Assembly (NCBI GenBank): GCA_019244165.1 | Contig: JAFATA010000075.1 | Location: forward strand, 1 to 64,000 | DNA length: 64,000 bases | Origin: Pseudonocardiales bacterium | GTDB taxonomy: Bacteria; Actinomycetota; Actinomycetes; Mycobacteriales; Pseudonocardiaceae | Direction of reading: 5' to 3' | In this document: positions 42,169 through 52,080 of the stretch, one piece after another | Position numbering within the stretch: the stretch's first letter is position 1 | Layout of the letters: each line of letters starts with the position of its first letter | Position numbers and translations under genes: made by a program | Notes under the pieces: generated by a model | Databases searched by the model: none | Seen by the model: the letters and a program-made list of their open reading frames with translations, nothing else | Told to the model about the DNA's origin: nothing

Positions 42169-42717
42169 CTAAGCGACCGAACTGGCCGCGTTAGACGGAG
42201 TACCCATCGGGACGAGCAAGGTGACTGTGCCGGCGTTACGGAACTGGAAGCTCACCGGGGTGTTCAGCCCCGTATACAGCGGCCGGCTGGTGGTGAGCAC
42301 GATGCGCAGCTCACCGGCCACCAGCGGGCTGGCTGGCCGGCCGGTTGCGGGCAGGACACCAGAAGTGCCGATGACCATGCTACCGGGCGGGATCTGCGTG
42401 GTGCCCGACACCAACACCTGGCTGGCCGCTGGGCTGGTCACCGCGATCAGCTGCTCAGGGCCGCGTGCCTGGTTGATGATGGTGAGCACCACCGGGACGG
42501 CCGACCCGGCCGGGTAGACGCCCTGCTGGTTAGGGGGGTAAGGGATCAACGCGTTGCGTAGTGCGATGGTGTTTCCGACATCGCCAAAAGTTCCATTGAC
42601 GGCGGAGGCCTGGCTGTCAGTTTGGGTGATCTGGCCCGCCGCACAGCCGACCAGCGCTAGCGCGGCGGCTGCGCCGCAGGCCACGATGCGAGCTGCGACG
42701 GTGAAGGGAACCCGCAT
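42169..42717 (-). CDS. lpqE: LpqE-like lipoprotein
   Basis: 182 residues from ATG 42717. The signal sequence ends in the lipobox ALVGCAAG (Cys about residue 19). The mature part is a single beta-rich domain with GVYPAGSAVPVVLTIINQ and PGSMVIGTSG, resembling a PCuAC-type/LpqE copper-chaperone-like fold. It sits 56 bases upstream of radA in the same direction, divergent from carD, the order known from Rv3584-Rv3585. Function unknown; exported to the membrane surface. Confidence 0.8.
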   Translation of the reverse strand: MRVPFTVAARIVACGAAAALALVGCAAGQITQTDSQASAVNGTFGDVGNTIALRNALIPYPPNQQGVYPAGSAVPVVLTIINQARGPEQLIAVTSPAASQVLVSGTTQIPPGSMVIGTSGVLPATGRPASPLVAGELRIVLTTSRPLYTGLNTPVSFQFRNAGTVTLLVPMGTPSNAASSVA

Positions 42718-42962
42718 CGGCACAGCGTATCCGACAGGCCCATCCCCTCGACCCATGCCTCGGCGCCGTGGCCCGTCGATGCGGCCCGATCGATGCAGGT
42801 CCACAGTGGAGTGACGGTGAGCTGCGCGGTACCGAAGTTAGCTGATGGGGGCCGGTCGTCGGATCCTCTGACCTGCGACGACGCTCCAGGTGGGACCTAT
42901 CCCCGCGCAGCGCGATTTCCGGACGTGGTAGCCTGGAGTCAGCGAAAGGGGCAGAGGACACT

Positions 42963-43451
42963 ATGGGCTTTAAGGTCGGAGAGACCGTCGTCTACCCGCA
43001 TCACGGTGCCGCTCTCATCGAGGCCATTGAGACTCGAGTGATCAAGGGGGAGGAGAAGAAGTACCTCGTCCTCAAGGTCGCTCAGGGTGATCTGACCGTC
43101 CGGGTCCCCGCTGCCAACGCCGAATTTGTCGGCGTCCGGGACGTGGTGGGCCAAGAGGGTCTCGATCGAGTTTTCGAGGTGCTGCGTGCACCCCACACCG
43201 AGGAGCCGACGAACTGGTCGCGGCGGTACAAGGCCAACTTGGAGAAGCTCGCCTCTGGCGACGTCAACAAAGTGGCGGAAGTGGTCCGCGATCTCTGGCG
43301 GCGCGAGCGCGATCGCGGTTTGTCGGCCGGTGAGAAGCGCATGCTCGCGAAGGCCCGCCAGATCCTGGTGAGCGAGCTTGCCCTTGCCGAGGGCACCAAT
43401 GAGGACAACGCCGAGGTGCTGCTCGACGAGGTCCTCGCCGCAGCCTCCTGA
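42963..43451 (+). CDS. carD: RNA polymerase-binding transcription regulator CarD
   Basis: 162 residues. The N-terminal RNAP-interaction domain starts [20 protein letters not shown], and the C-terminal helical DNA-binding part contains [20 protein letters not shown]. CarD stabilises open promoter complexes at most actinobacterial promoters and is essential in mycobacteria. A GAAAGGGGC-type site precedes the ATG. It heads the carD-ispD-ispF run. Confidence 0.95.
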   Translation: MGFKVGETVVYPHHGAALIEAIETRVIKGEEKKYLVLKVAQGDLTVRVPAANAEFVGVRDVVGQEGLDRVFEVLRAPHTEEPTNWSRRYKANLEKLASGDVNKVAEVVRDLWRRERDRGLSAGEKRMLAKARQILVSELALAEGTNEDNAEVLLDEVLAAAS

Positions 43452-43468
43452 CGACATCGACAACCTGC

Positions 43469-44161
43469 GTGCCGGCTCCCCGGGTCGTGGCATTGGTGCC
43501 GGCGGCCGGGCAGGGCGTGCGGTTGGCGGCCGGGATGCCGAAGGCCTTTGTGTCACTGTGCGGCCGGCCGTTGCTCTGGCACTGTGTGCACGGGTTGCTG
43601 GAGTCCGGTTGCGTCGAGGTGGTGGTGGTTGCGGTCGGTGAGCAACACCGTGACCAGGCCCGAGCAGTCGTCGCCGAGGCTGGCGAGCGGGTGCGGATCG
43701 TCACCGGCGGGGTGCACCGCTGCGACTCGGTCCGGGCGGCCCTGCACGCCGTGCCCGATGCCGAGGTGGTGCTGGTGCACGATGCCGCTCGCTGCCTGAC
43801 CCCGGTCAGCGTGATCCAGGCGGTGGTGCAGGCGGTCCTCGCCGGGCAGCCGGCTGTGGTACCAGTCCTGTCGGTGGTCGACACGATCAAACAGGTGAGC
43901 CCCGACGGCCGGGTCGTGGACACGCTGGATCGGGCGGCCTTGCGGGTGGCGCAGACCCCGCAGGGGTTCGCCGCCGACCTGCTTCGGCGGGCGCACCAGG
44001 GAGCATCCGCTCTGGTAACCGACGACGCGGGGCTCGTGGAGGCCCTGGGGGAAACCGTGGCCACAGTGCCGGGCCACCCGTACGCCTTGAAGATCACCAC
44101 CCCGTTCGACCTCGTCGTCGCTGAGGTGCTAGCCGGCGCGAAAGCCACCGGTCAGGCATGA
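43469..44161 (+). CDS. ispD: 2-C-methyl-D-erythritol 4-phosphate cytidylyltransferase
   Basis: 230 residues. Motifs: [21 protein letters not shown] (CTP binding), [29 protein letters not shown], and [13 protein letters not shown]. It makes CDP-methylerythritol in the non-mevalonate isoprenoid pathway. It overlaps ispF by four bases (ATGA, 44158-44161). It starts 17 bases after carD. Catalytic Lys/Arg positions appear intact. Confidence 0.95.
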   Translation: MPAPRVVALVPAAGQGVRLAAGMPKAFVSLCGRPLLWHCVHGLLESGCVEVVVVAVGEQHRDQARAVVAEAGERVRIVTGGVHRCDSVRAALHAVPDAEVVLVHDAARCLTPVSVIQAVVQAVLAGQPAVVPVLSVVDTIKQVSPDGRVVDTLDRAALRVAQTPQGFAADLLRRAHQGASALVTDDAGLVEALGETVATVPGHPYALKITTPFDLVVAEVLAGAKATGQA

Positions 44162-44622
44162 GGGTCGGGATCGGCACCGACGTGCACGCGGTGGACGGCG
44201 GCCGGGACTGCTGGATCGCCGGGTTGCATTGGCCTGGACTGGCGGGGTGCGTCGGGCACTCCGACGGTGACGTCGCCGCGCACGCGTTGTGCGACGCTGC
44301 GCTGTCCGCTGCTGGCTTGGGTGATCTGGGTGCGGTGTTCGGCACCGACGAGCAGCGGTGGGCCGGGGCACACGGCGCCGAACTGCTCACCGAAGTGCGC
44401 CGCAGGTTGGCCATCCACGGCTGGGCGGTGGGCAACGGTGCGGTGCAGGTGATCGGCAATGCGCCGCGGGTGGGCAGCCGCCGTGCCGAGGCGCAGCAAG
44501 TGCTCTCCGACGCCTTGGGCGGGCCCGTTTCGGTATCCGGCACCACCACCGACGGTCTCGGGCTGACCGGACGCGGCGAGGGCATCGCCGCCGTAGCCGC
44601 AGTACTCCTGGTCCGTGCGTAA
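44158..44622 (+). CDS. ispF: 2-C-methyl-D-erythritol 2,4-cyclodiphosphate synthase
   Basis: 154 residues. Metal site GIGTDVHAV (DxH), [14 protein letters not shown], and the C-terminal signature [19 protein letters not shown]. It acts two steps after IspD in the isoprenoid pathway. Coupled to ispD by ATGA overlap. It is convergent with a flavoprotein gene that interrupts the usual ispF-cysS adjacency. Confidence 0.95.
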   Translation: MRVGIGTDVHAVDGGRDCWIAGLHWPGLAGCVGHSDGDVAAHALCDAALSAAGLGDLGAVFGTDEQRWAGAHGAELLTEVRRRLAIHGWAVGNGAVQVIGNAPRVGSRRAEAQQVLSDALGGPVSVSGTTTDGLGLTGRGEGIAAVAAVLLVRA

Positions 44623-44644
44623 CGGTTGATCTGCTCACCGCAAC

Positions 44645-45178
44645 TCAAAGACTTCGAGCCACCGCCTCCACCACCGGCCGCCACGAGAAGTGCACTACTG
44701 GTTTGTCGTCTCCCTCCCGAATCACTTCGTTCGGTAGCACGTCCACACCCCACTCGGTAAGCTTTTTTAGGTTTCTGCCAAATTCAGGATGCGCCGCCAA
44801 GCTCGGCTTGACATAGGGTACGACAATGATAGGCAATGTGAGCCCGATTGCCTCGTTGAGGATGCCCAGCGCGAACGTGTCACTGATGCCGGCTGCCCAT
44901 TTATTGATGGTATTGAAGGTGGCGGGCACCACGGCGATGGCGTCAGCTCGCGGCAATGAGTCCGGATCATCAGGCAGCCGGTGATCGTGCCGGATCGGGT
45001 AGCCTGTCTGCTGGGCGAGTACCGGGCAATCGATCCAACTCGCCGCGTGTGGGGTAGGGATAACGCAGATGCACCAACCTGCTTGGTGCAGTAGCTCGAC
45101 CAGTTGGTCGATGTGTCGCGCCGGTGGCGCGGCACAGACCACGAGGTAGAGCAGCGGTCTCGGCTGATCTTCGCTCAT
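44645..45178 (-). CDS. Flavoprotein (PPC decarboxylase-like)
   Basis: 177 residues of the flavoprotein superfamily that binds FMN. Recognisable: LYLVVCAAPPARHIDQLVEL at the front, ADAIAVVPATFNTINKWAAG (the flavin-binding PATxNTxxK loop), and the C-terminal PEFGRNLKKLTEWGVDVL. In actinomycetes such proteins are typically encoded next to an XRE/TPR regulator, as here. Its start overlaps the preceding gene stop by ATGA. Role unknown; possibly a redox sensor. A C-terminal fragment of a relative occurs at 55376. Confidence 0.82.
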   Translation of the reverse strand: MSEDQPRPLLYLVVCAAPPARHIDQLVELLHQAGWCICVIPTPHAASWIDCPVLAQQTGYPIRHDHRLPDDPDSLPRADAIAVVPATFNTINKWAAGISDTFALGILNEAIGLTLPIIVVPYVKPSLAAHPEFGRNLKKLTEWGVDVLPNEVIREGDDKPVVHFSWRPVVEAVARSL

Positions 45179-46159
45179 GGCAGCAATCCGGCCCGGGCCG
45201 CCAGTCCCCGCAAGCCTGGCGTGTCACCCCGGCGTTCCCGCCCCATCAGGATGCTGATCAATGTTCTGGCTGACGCGTTGCATGATACGGTCTGTTCAGC
45301 GACCCGCTCCGCCTCGAGTAGGTGCAGCACCGCCACGGCATCATCGGCTTGCCCAGCGGCGACCCAGCCCATTTCCAAGTGTACCTGCGAGCGGCGACCG
45401 CGCAACACGGCAGGCAAAGCCTGGGTGTTAATGCTCTCCGCAATGTGGGCCGCTTCCTTGGCGTTGCCAAGGATGGGAATGTACGGACAACTGATGGATA
45501 GCGACGTTGGTGGGACCAAAGGCCGTCCAGAACCAGTTGCCGTCACATCCGAGCTGCTCAGCAAGCTGGCCCGCTTCGCGCAGAACGTCCTGCGCCGCGT
45601 TATAGTCACCGCGCCGCGCGGCGATGATGGCGCGCAGCAACAGCAAAGAACCTCGTACCGAGAGCGCTTCCTCCTGCCGGCAGTTCAGGTGCGGAGTCGC
45701 CGCGACGCTGGCGATATTCTCTGTACCAAGGGTGAGAATCTGTTCGGCATTGGCTAGTTCACCAGCCAGCAGGAGGGCGCATGCTACCTGGTAGGTTGCG
45801 GAACCGACCAGCGCCGGGTGCTCGATTTCGTTGGCTGCCGTCATGGCGCGATCCGCAGCCACTGACGCCAAAACGATGTCGCCTAACTTCGTGGCGAGCT
45901 TGGCTATGGCGAGGTAGGCGGCGGCCTTGCTCACGCTCATCGGTACCGGTAGCGGCGGGCCGAGCACGGCATTGCGCAGATCGTGCAGCACGCGGGCAAG
46001 CGGATCCGGTGCGACGGCGGAACTGCCGCGCTCGACCCTCACGTGTGATGTGCGCGAGCCCAGCGCGACAGCGGCAAGGAAGCGGTCGCGTTGGGCGTCG
46101 GAGGCATTCTCCAGCGCCTGGTCCAGGGCGCGGCGCATCCGGGCCGGGGTCCATTCCAT
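45175..46159 (-). pseudogene. XRE/TPR-type regulator, HTH lost and frameshifted
   Basis: The protein starts at [18 protein letters not shown] (46159) and continues to FWTAFGPTNVAIHQL. There the frame shifts near 45480, and the rest (LGNAKEAAHIAESINTQALP through LRGLAARAGLLP) lies in another frame ending at 45175. The joined C-terminal region resembles those of the two intact XRE regulators (FGPTNV motif). No HTH precedes it, only about 45 residues of unrelated start. It is the regulator half of a regulator-flavoprotein pair. A single base change would restore it, so an assembly error is possible. Confidence 0.75.
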
Positions 46160-46209
46160 CCCCGGAGCGTAACGCGGGGCCTGCGACGGCATTGCCCTAC
46201 GATCGCGTC

Positions 46210-47604
46210 GTGACCCTGCACCTTCATGACACCGCGACGCGCAGCCTGCGGGAGTTCGTCCCGCTCCGCCCTCGCACGGCGTCGATTTACGTGTGTGGGG
46301 CCACCGTGCAGGGTGTCCCGCACATCGGGCACGTGCGCTCGGTGGTGAACTACGACGTGCTGCGTCGCTGGCTGATGGCCACCGGCTACGACGTGCTGTT
46401 GGTGCGCAACGTCACCGATATCGACGACAAGATCCTCGCCAGGTCCGCCGAGGCGGGCCGGCCGTGGTGGGAGTGGGCGTACACGCACGAACGGGCGTTT
46501 GAGGACGCCTACACCGCGCTGGGCTGCCTGCCGCCCTCGGCGCTGCCGCGCGCCACCGGCCACGTTCCGCAGATGGTCGAGCTGATGGCGCGGCTGATCG
46601 AGACGGGGCACGCCTACGCCGCGGGTGGTGATGTCTACTTCGCGGTGGCCACGATGCCCGACTACGGCTCGCTGTCGGGGCAGCATCCCGACGAGGTCTG
46701 TCAAGGTGAGTCCGCCGCGTCGGGCAAGCGCGATCCCCGGGACTTCACCCTGTGGAAGGGTGCCAGGCCCGGTGAGCCATCCTGGCCGACGCCGTGGGGG
46801 CCGGGCCGCCCCGGATGGCACCTGGAGTGCTCGGCGATGGCCACCACCTACTTGGGCCCGGAGTTCGACATCCACGGCGGCGGGGTGGATCTGGTCTTCC
46901 CGCACCACGAAAACGAACGGGCCCAGTCCCGGGCGGCCGGCGACCCCTTCGCCCGGTACTGGTTGCACAACGGCTGGGTGACGTTGTCGGGTGAGAAGAT
47001 GTCCAAGTCCTTGGGCAACACGCTGTCCATCCCGGCCACCCTGCGCCGGGTCCGTGCCGTCGAGCTGCGCTATTACCTGATCGCCGCGCATTACCGGTCG
47101 GCTGTCGAGTATTCGGACGGGGCGCTGAATGAGGCGGTGGTCGCCTACCGGCGGATCGAGTCGTTCGTGCACCGGGTCCGGGAGCGCTGCGGGCTGCCCG
47201 AGCCACGCACCTGGTGCGCGCAGTTCGCTGCGGCGATGGACGATGACCTCGGCACCCCGGCCGCGTTGGCCGCCATCCACGCAAGCGTGCGCGAGGGGAA
47301 CACGGCGCTGGACGCCGGGGAGCACCTGGCGGCGCTGGAGGCAGCCGGGTCGGTGCGCGCGATGACCGGCGTGCTGGGGCTGGACCCGCTGGCTGAGCAG
47401 TGGCGCTCGACGTCGGGGGCCGACGCCGCATCGGCGACGCTGGCCGCTCTGGTGGACCGGTTGCTGGCCGAGCGCACCGAGGCTCGCAACCGCCGTGACT
47501 ACGCAACCGCCGACGCGGTGCGGGATCAGCTGCTGGCGGCCGGGATCGCCGTCGAGGACACTCCTGATGGACCGGTGTGGACAGGTAAGGGTCATGGCGG
47601 GTAA
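46210..47604 (+). CDS. cysS: Cysteinyl-tRNA synthetase
   Basis: 464 residues from GTG 46210. Class I motifs: [19 protein letters not shown] (HIGH), WHLECSAMA (zinc/Cys-recognition region), [18 protein letters not shown] and KMSKS in [13 protein letters not shown]. It charges tRNA-Cys. A longer upstream frame overlaps the XRE-like gene and is not coding. It belongs to the conserved ispF-cysS-spoU block and overlaps the next gene by 11 bases. Confidence 0.95.
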   Translation: MTLHLHDTATRSLREFVPLRPRTASIYVCGATVQGVPHIGHVRSVVNYDVLRRWLMATGYDVLLVRNVTDIDDKILARSAEAGRPWWEWAYTHERAFEDAYTALGCLPPSALPRATGHVPQMVELMARLIETGHAYAAGGDVYFAVATMPDYGSLSGQHPDEVCQGESAASGKRDPRDFTLWKGARPGEPSWPTPWGPGRPGWHLECSAMATTYLGPEFDIHGGGVDLVFPHHENERAQSRAAGDPFARYWLHNGWVTLSGEKMSKSLGNTLSIPATLRRVRAVELRYYLIAAHYRSAVEYSDGALNEAVVAYRRIESFVHRVRERCGLPEPRTWCAQFAAAMDDDLGTPAALAAIHASVREGNTALDAGEHLAALEAAGSVRAMTGVLGLDPLAEQWRSTSGADAASATLAALVDRLLAERTEARNRRDYATADAVRDQLLAAGIAVEDTPDGPVWTGKGHGG

Positions 47605-48595
47605 CTCTCAGCGCAGGGGTGCCCTGCGGAAGCCGGGCACCAAGAAGGGCCCCCTCATCGGTTCCGGCGGGCGCAAGCCCAAGGGGCTGCGTGCTCGCGG
47701 CGCCACACCGCCCGCCGAGCTGCGCCCGGGGCACCCAGCCCAACGCCACGCCGCCCAGCCCCAGGGCACCCCACGTCAGGGCGCCCCGCGGCATCCAGCT
47801 CAGCGCGAGGCTAGCCCGGCCACGGCGGGGCGCCGTCGCAGCGGCAGCGAGCCGGGCGAGACGGTGCTCGGCCGCAACGCGGTGCTGGAATGCCTGCGTG
47901 CCGGAGTGCCGGCTAGCGCGCTGCAGGTGGCTATCGGGGTGGATACCGACGAGCGGGTCAGCGAGTCCCTACGGTTGGCTGCCGATGCCGGTCTGTCCAT
48001 TCTCGAGGTGCCCAGGGCTGAGCTCGATCGGCTGGCCGGGGGTGCCCCGCACCAGGGGGTGGCGCTGCAGGTGCCGCCCTATCAGTACGCGCTTGCCGAA
48101 CAGGTGCTGGTTACCGCGTGGGAGTCCGGGACGCCACCGTTGCTGGTCGCGCTGGACGGGGTGACCGACCCGCGCAACCTCGGCGCCGTGGTGCGCAGTG
48201 CCGCCGCGTTTGGTGCACACGGACTGGTGCTCCCGCAGCGGCGCTCGGCGGGGATGACCGCGGTGGCGTGGCGGACCTCGGCGGGGGCGGCCGCGCATCT
48301 GCCGGTGGCTCGGGTTACCAACCTGGTGCGCACGCTCAAGGACTTCGCCTCCTCCGGCGTGATGGTTGTCGGTTTGGATGTCGGCGGTGCCATGCCAGTG
48401 GATTCTTTCCCGCTGGCCACCGGACCGTTAGTGCTCGTCCTGGGTTCAGAGGGGCGGGGGCTGTCCCGGCTGGTCCGCGAAACCTGTGACCTCACGGTGT
48501 CGATACCCATGGTGGGATCGGTCGAGTCGCTCAACGCGTCGGTCGCCGCCGGTATCGTGCTCGCCGAAGTGGCGCGCTTACGTCGCGCCAGCTGA
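47594..48595 (+). CDS. rlmB: SpoU/TrmH-family 23S rRNA 2'-O-methyltransferase
   Basis: 333 residues from ATG 47594. An Arg/Pro/Gly-rich low-complexity N-terminus (about 1-90) precedes the substrate-binding domain ([17 protein letters not shown]) and the SPOUT methyltransferase domain: [35 protein letters not shown], and [19 protein letters not shown], the trefoil-knot SAM site. The exact target (Gm2251 or another ribose) is assumed from RlmB. It overlaps cysS. Confidence 0.9.
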   Translation: MAGNSQRRGALRKPGTKKGPLIGSGGRKPKGLRARGATPPAELRPGHPAQRHAAQPQGTPRQGAPRHPAQREASPATAGRRRSGSEPGETVLGRNAVLECLRAGVPASALQVAIGVDTDERVSESLRLAADAGLSILEVPRAELDRLAGGAPHQGVALQVPPYQYALAEQVLVTAWESGTPPLLVALDGVTDPRNLGAVVRSAAAFGAHGLVLPQRRSAGMTAVAWRTSAGAAAHLPVARVTNLVRTLKDFASSGVMVVGLDVGGAMPVDSFPLATGPLVLVLGSEGRGLSRLVRETCDLTVSIPMVGSVESLNASVAAGIVLAEVARLRRAS

Positions 48596-48755
48596 GGAGG
48601 CGCGGGAGAAGACACAGCGGGGCGAAACAGGCGCTCGGCATGCCGCGGACTCGCAAACGCCACACAGTGTGTATCTTGTCGCGGTCAGTGTTCACGATCC
48701 GGCAGTCCCGCCCATACCGCTGCCGCGTTCCTTCCGATAAGGAGAATCTGTACCT

Positions 48756-49169
48756 GTGGCCCAGAAGACCATCGTCACCCTCATCGACGACCTCACCGGC
48801 GAGGAAGCTGAAGACATTTCAACCGTTGAGTTCGCACTCGAGGGCGTCACGTACGAGATCGACCTGGCGAACGACAACGCCACCAAACTCCGTGACAACA
48901 TGGCCCGTTACGTCGCGGCTGCTCGCAAAATCAGTGCGCGGCGCGCGAACGGTCGCGGCGCTGAGCGTTCAGCGGGCCGCGGGAGCGGCAGCGGCGGCGT
49001 GGCCCGCAGCGGCTATAACCGTGACACGCTCAAAGCCATCCGTGAGTGGGCCAAGCAGAACGGCCACACCGTCAGCGAGCGTGGCCGACTGCCGCTCACC
49101 GTACTGGACGCCTGGGAGACACATCACCAGACGGTGAAGAACAGCAAGATTCCCGCCTTCTCGGGCTAG
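48756..49169 (+). CDS. lsr2: Nucleoid-associated protein Lsr2
   Basis: 137 residues from GTG 48756, after AAGGAG. The N-terminal dimerisation domain has VTLIDDLTGEEAEDISTVEF and VTYEIDLANDNATKLR. A Ser/Gly/Arg-rich linker follows, and the C-terminal DNA-binding domain has NRDTLKAIREWAKQNGHTVS with the minor-groove SERGRLP motif. Lsr2 silences AT-rich acquired DNA in actinobacteria. That matters here, because AT-rich spots occur in the accessory cluster. Confidence 0.95.
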   Translation: MAQKTIVTLIDDLTGEEAEDISTVEFALEGVTYEIDLANDNATKLRDNMARYVAAARKISARRANGRGAERSAGRGSGSGGVARSGYNRDTLKAIREWAKQNGHTVSERGRLPLTVLDAWETHHQTVKNSKIPAFSG

Positions 49170-49177
49170 GGGGTGCT

Positions 49178-49444
49178 GTGGAGACCGAGGGACCACCGTG
49201 GTTAATGATCACCATTGCCGGGGTTTCCCTGGTAGGGGTGGTGCTCACCGCCATAGTTGGTCCGCTGGTTGTGGCCCGGTTCACCGCACGCCGGGCCACA
49301 CCAGAGTCGCTGGAGTCCCTGGCGATCATCCAACGGGTCAGCGACGCCATGACGTTAATCCAGTCCGCGATCGCCGACTTGCAGACCCGCATCGGACGGC
49401 TTGAAGTGATGCAGATGACGGATGCCCATGACCACCGTGGATGA
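49178..49444 (+). CDS. Small membrane protein
   Basis: 88 residues from GTG 49178, nine bases after lsr2. One membrane helix (MITIAGVSLVGVVLTAIVGP, LVVARF) is followed by an amphipathic helical tail (RVSDAMTLIQSAIADLQTRI), which may form a coiled coil. Layout resembles small membrane proteins of actinophage and plasmid origin. It overlaps the next gene by 23 bases. No function is assigned. Confidence 0.65.
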   Translation: METEGPPWLMITIAGVSLVGVVLTAIVGPLVVARFTARRATPESLESLAIIQRVSDAMTLIQSAIADLQTRIGRLEVMQMTDAHDHRG

Positions 49445-50183
49445 GCTCACCCAGGGTTTGGACCAACTGCGGGATTCCATCACGCGAACGGCCCGCATTG
49501 CCCCGCACCTCGCGCGGCAAGAGGTCCACCGTGAAGGACGGGCCTACTTCCGGGGGGCGGTGGTGGCCTCGGTGATCACCTCCCTGCTGATCAGCCTGCC
49601 GCTGGCACTGCTCGCCGACTACCTCACGCAGCACGCGAACGCCGACCAAGTGCGTGCCGCCCAATTCCAGTCTGAGGTGCAGAACGTTCAGCGGCTCGCG
49701 CGGAACGCCCACGATCTCGGGGTCCAAGCCAACGCCGAACTCACCCGCCGTGGCTTGACACCGGTCCTGATCCCCGCACCGGGGAGCGCCCCGGATTCCC
49801 AGGTGCTCGCCGCGGCGTCTCTCGCCCAGGTCGCGGCGAGCATCGCCAGTCAGTCCCCGGCGGTACCCACCGTGGCGCAGATCCAGGCTGCGGTCGCGCT
49901 AGCGCTGGCCAAGCTGCCCCCGCCACCCGTGGGACCCACCGCCCAGCAGCTCACTCAGGCGGTGCAGGCCTATATCGCGGCCAACGCCGAGGGGCTGCGG
50001 GGAGCGGGGGCGGAGCGGGGAGCACCGGGGCAGGGCCTGCCGGGAACGCCGCCGGTGGGTTGGACAGTCCGGGAGTCCGACGGGTCCCTCACCACCTGCG
50101 AACGCGTTGCGGCATTCGATCCGGCTGCACCCCGCTACCAGTGCTCGCGTGGCGCATCACCGCAACGTCCCACGCCTCGGTGA
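49422..50183 (+). CDS. Membrane-anchored protein with helical Ala/Pro-rich exterior
   Basis: 253 residues. An N-terminal helical stretch, a membrane helix (VVASVITSLLISLPLALLAD) and a long exported helical region with alternating Ala/Gln-rich segments and PPPPVGPT. The tail is TCERVAAFDPAAPRYQC and polar. Coupled to the preceding small membrane gene by overlap. The pair recalls phage or conjugative-element membrane proteins, but nothing identifies a family. The ATG at 49422 or the one at 49428 may start it. Confidence 0.65.
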   Translation: MPMTTVDELTQGLDQLRDSITRTARIAPHLARQEVHREGRAYFRGAVVASVITSLLISLPLALLADYLTQHANADQVRAAQFQSEVQNVQRLARNAHDLGVQANAELTRRGLTPVLIPAPGSAPDSQVLAAASLAQVAASIASQSPAVPTVAQIQAAVALALAKLPPPPVGPTAQQLTQAVQAYIAANAEGLRGAGAERGAPGQGLPGTPPVGWTVRESDGSLTTCERVAAFDPAAPRYQCSRGASPQRPTPR

Positions 50184-50326
50184 GACTCCCGAACCGATTC
50201 ACCGTGGCTCACGAATGCTCAGATGCTCGTCGGCGACTCGCGAGCAACCCGGTGGGCGGTTGGAGGCCCCTCACCCCTGACCTGCTCACCGGGCTTTTAA
50301 GTTCCGCACGCCGGGCCGCCCCGGCC

Positions 50327-50491
50327 TTACCTGCCGCGGCCGAACCTGCGGGCTACCGAGAACCCGATCAGCGCTCCCCCGACGACCAAAACGATGATCA
50401 CGACGAGGGTAGCTTTCCCGATGCCCGCGAGGAAACCCCGGGCCTCGAGTTCGGCGGCGAGCAGGCTGGCGTGAGCCGTGATGAGGTGCAT
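50327..50491 (-). CDS. Single-pass small membrane protein
   Basis: 54 residues from ATG 50491: MHLITAHASLLAAELEARGF, one membrane helix (ATLVVIIVLVVGGALIGFSV) and a basic RRFGRGR end. Small membrane proteins with this pattern are common beside glycosyltransferase-type genes in actinobacteria. It follows the large membrane protein by 14 bases and may be cotranscribed. Function unknown. The gap 50184-50326 holds nothing else I can support. Confidence 0.6.
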   Translation of the reverse strand: MHLITAHASLLAAELEARGFLAGIGKATLVVIIVLVVGGALIGFSVARRFGRGR

Positions 50492-50505
50492 GGCCCAAAT
50501 CGTAC

Positions 50506-52011
50506 TCACCGGCGAATATCCTTGAGGCACAGCACCTGGGATCGCCACTGATCGGTCGCGTGCACGCACGGCTTCTGCCACACCAGCTCGAACTCCGCTG
50601 GCTTCGGCGATGCCGGGACACGGTGGGTGTAGTTGAGCTTGAGTAGCTGGCGCATCAGCGGGCCGGACTGGTGCGCATGGAGGGCGATGTCGTGCTCGGT
50701 GCGTCCCGGATCGGAGATGAAATCGACCATCTCACAGTTGCAGAAATAGGCCAATGTGCCGACCTCGCTGGGACTCACCACCGTCGCACCAGGCCTTATC
50801 TTGGAAATGTCCTCGGCGACGCGCTGGTACTCAGCGCGGGTGGCCCAGTTGGTGTACATCGGCGCCTTCTCCCACGGCACACCCCGCACCACCTCGTAAC
50901 CAGCCGCGGCCAGCACCACCAGGGACACCACCCCGAGCGCGGCCACACCATACGGGCGGGCAAGGAGATCGGATTGCACCACGGCCAGCGCTGTCACCGC
51001 CGCGCACAGGCTAAGACCAGCGACGGCGGGTCCGTAATACCAGTGCGACGGCGGAGTGGCCAAGGTGGCGAAAACCGCCGCGTGGGAAATCCCGCCGAGC
51101 CCGAACGCGGTTGCGGCCTGACCCACACCCCTCGTGACCGAGCCACCTCGCCACCCGGCGAGCACCCCCCAGCCGAGCAGCGCAACCAGACCACATCCCG
51201 CGGCCAGCACGGTCAGACCGGCCGGCAGCGGCATATACCTCAGGTACCACAGCGGTCCGGTGGCGAAGTGGTATCCTATCCACCCCTGGCGGTTGTGGGT
51301 CTTCAGGAAAAACGTGTCGGGCAGCGCAGAGCCCAACACAAACCAGCTGGCCACATACCAGGGCGCCGCGACCGTCACCGCGACCAGCCCGCTGCGCAAC
51401 GCCCGGCGCCGGGCCGCAGCCACGGTAAGCACGACGACGACATCGACTACCGCGAGGTCGGGCCGGCCCAGGACTAGCAGACCAGCAACAATCCCGATGG
51501 CGCACCACCGCCCCGCAAGCGTGTAGCGCACCAGGCCAATGAACAACGCAACGCACAGATAGGTCTCCAGACCAACCGTGGAGGCCAGCAGCGGGCTGGA
51601 CAGCAGCAGCCCTACCCCGAGTGGGGGCAGCAGCCGCCGGGACAGCCCGGTCAGCTCCGCGATGCGCAGCAGCCACACCGCGGAGGCGGCCATCGTGGCC
51701 ATCAACAGCAGCCCCACCGCCAGCACCGGAGCACGCACCACCGCTATGATCGCCGCCAGCAAGATCACATTCAGCGGCGAGGTCGCGGTGTTCGCCGTCA
51801 GCGAGGGGATTACCCCCCAATGCCCGTGGAACGCCAGGTTCCGCGCGTAGTCCAGCGTGATGTAGGCGTCGTCCGTCAATCCGCGGTAAGCCACCAGGAA
51901 CAGCAGGCCTCCCGCCAGAGCACCGGCACCGCCGCAGGCCACCAGCGACGTCACCCCGCGGGACGCCGCAGGGCTCCGCTGAGGCAACACCAGATCCGTA
52001 GTCGTGGCCAC
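50506..52011 (-). CDS. Polytopic membrane protein, GT-C/mannosyltransferase-like
   Basis: 501 residues from GTG 52011. About ten to eleven membrane helices precede a short exported C-terminal region. The first loop has RGLTDDAYITLDYARNLAFH followed by HWGVIPSLTANTATSPLNV, a pattern typical of GT-C glycosyltransferases of the mycobacterial arabinofuranosyl/mannosyl type, with the DD pair as the expected metal/donor site. The family is suggested, not certain. It is likely to act on cell-envelope glycans using polyprenyl-phosphate sugars. Confidence 0.75.
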   Translation of the reverse strand: MATTTDLVLPQRSPAASRGVTSLVACGGAGALAGGLLFLVAYRGLTDDAYITLDYARNLAFHGHWGVIPSLTANTATSPLNVILLAAIIAVVRAPVLAVGLLLMATMAASAVWLLRIAELTGLSRRLLPPLGVGLLLSSPLLASTVGLETYLCVALFIGLVRYTLAGRWCAIGIVAGLLVLGRPDLAVVDVVVVLTVAAARRRALRSGLVAVTVAAPWYVASWFVLGSALPDTFFLKTHNRQGWIGYHFATGPLWYLRYMPLPAGLTVLAAGCGLVALLGWGVLAGWRGGSVTRGVGQAATAFGLGGISHAAVFATLATPPSHWYYGPAVAGLSLCAAVTALAVVQSDLLARPYGVAALGVVSLVVLAAAGYEVVRGVPWEKAPMYTNWATRAEYQRVAEDISKIRPGATVVSPSEVGTLAYFCNCEMVDFISDPGRTEHDIALHAHQSGPLMRQLLKLNYTHRVPASPKPAEFELVWQKPCVHATDQWRSQVLCLKDIRR

Positions 52012-52080
52012 CGCGGCATGGTGCCAGAGGACATCAGCTCCCCGCTGAGCAGGGCGGTTACATCTCAGTAGGATCCCACC

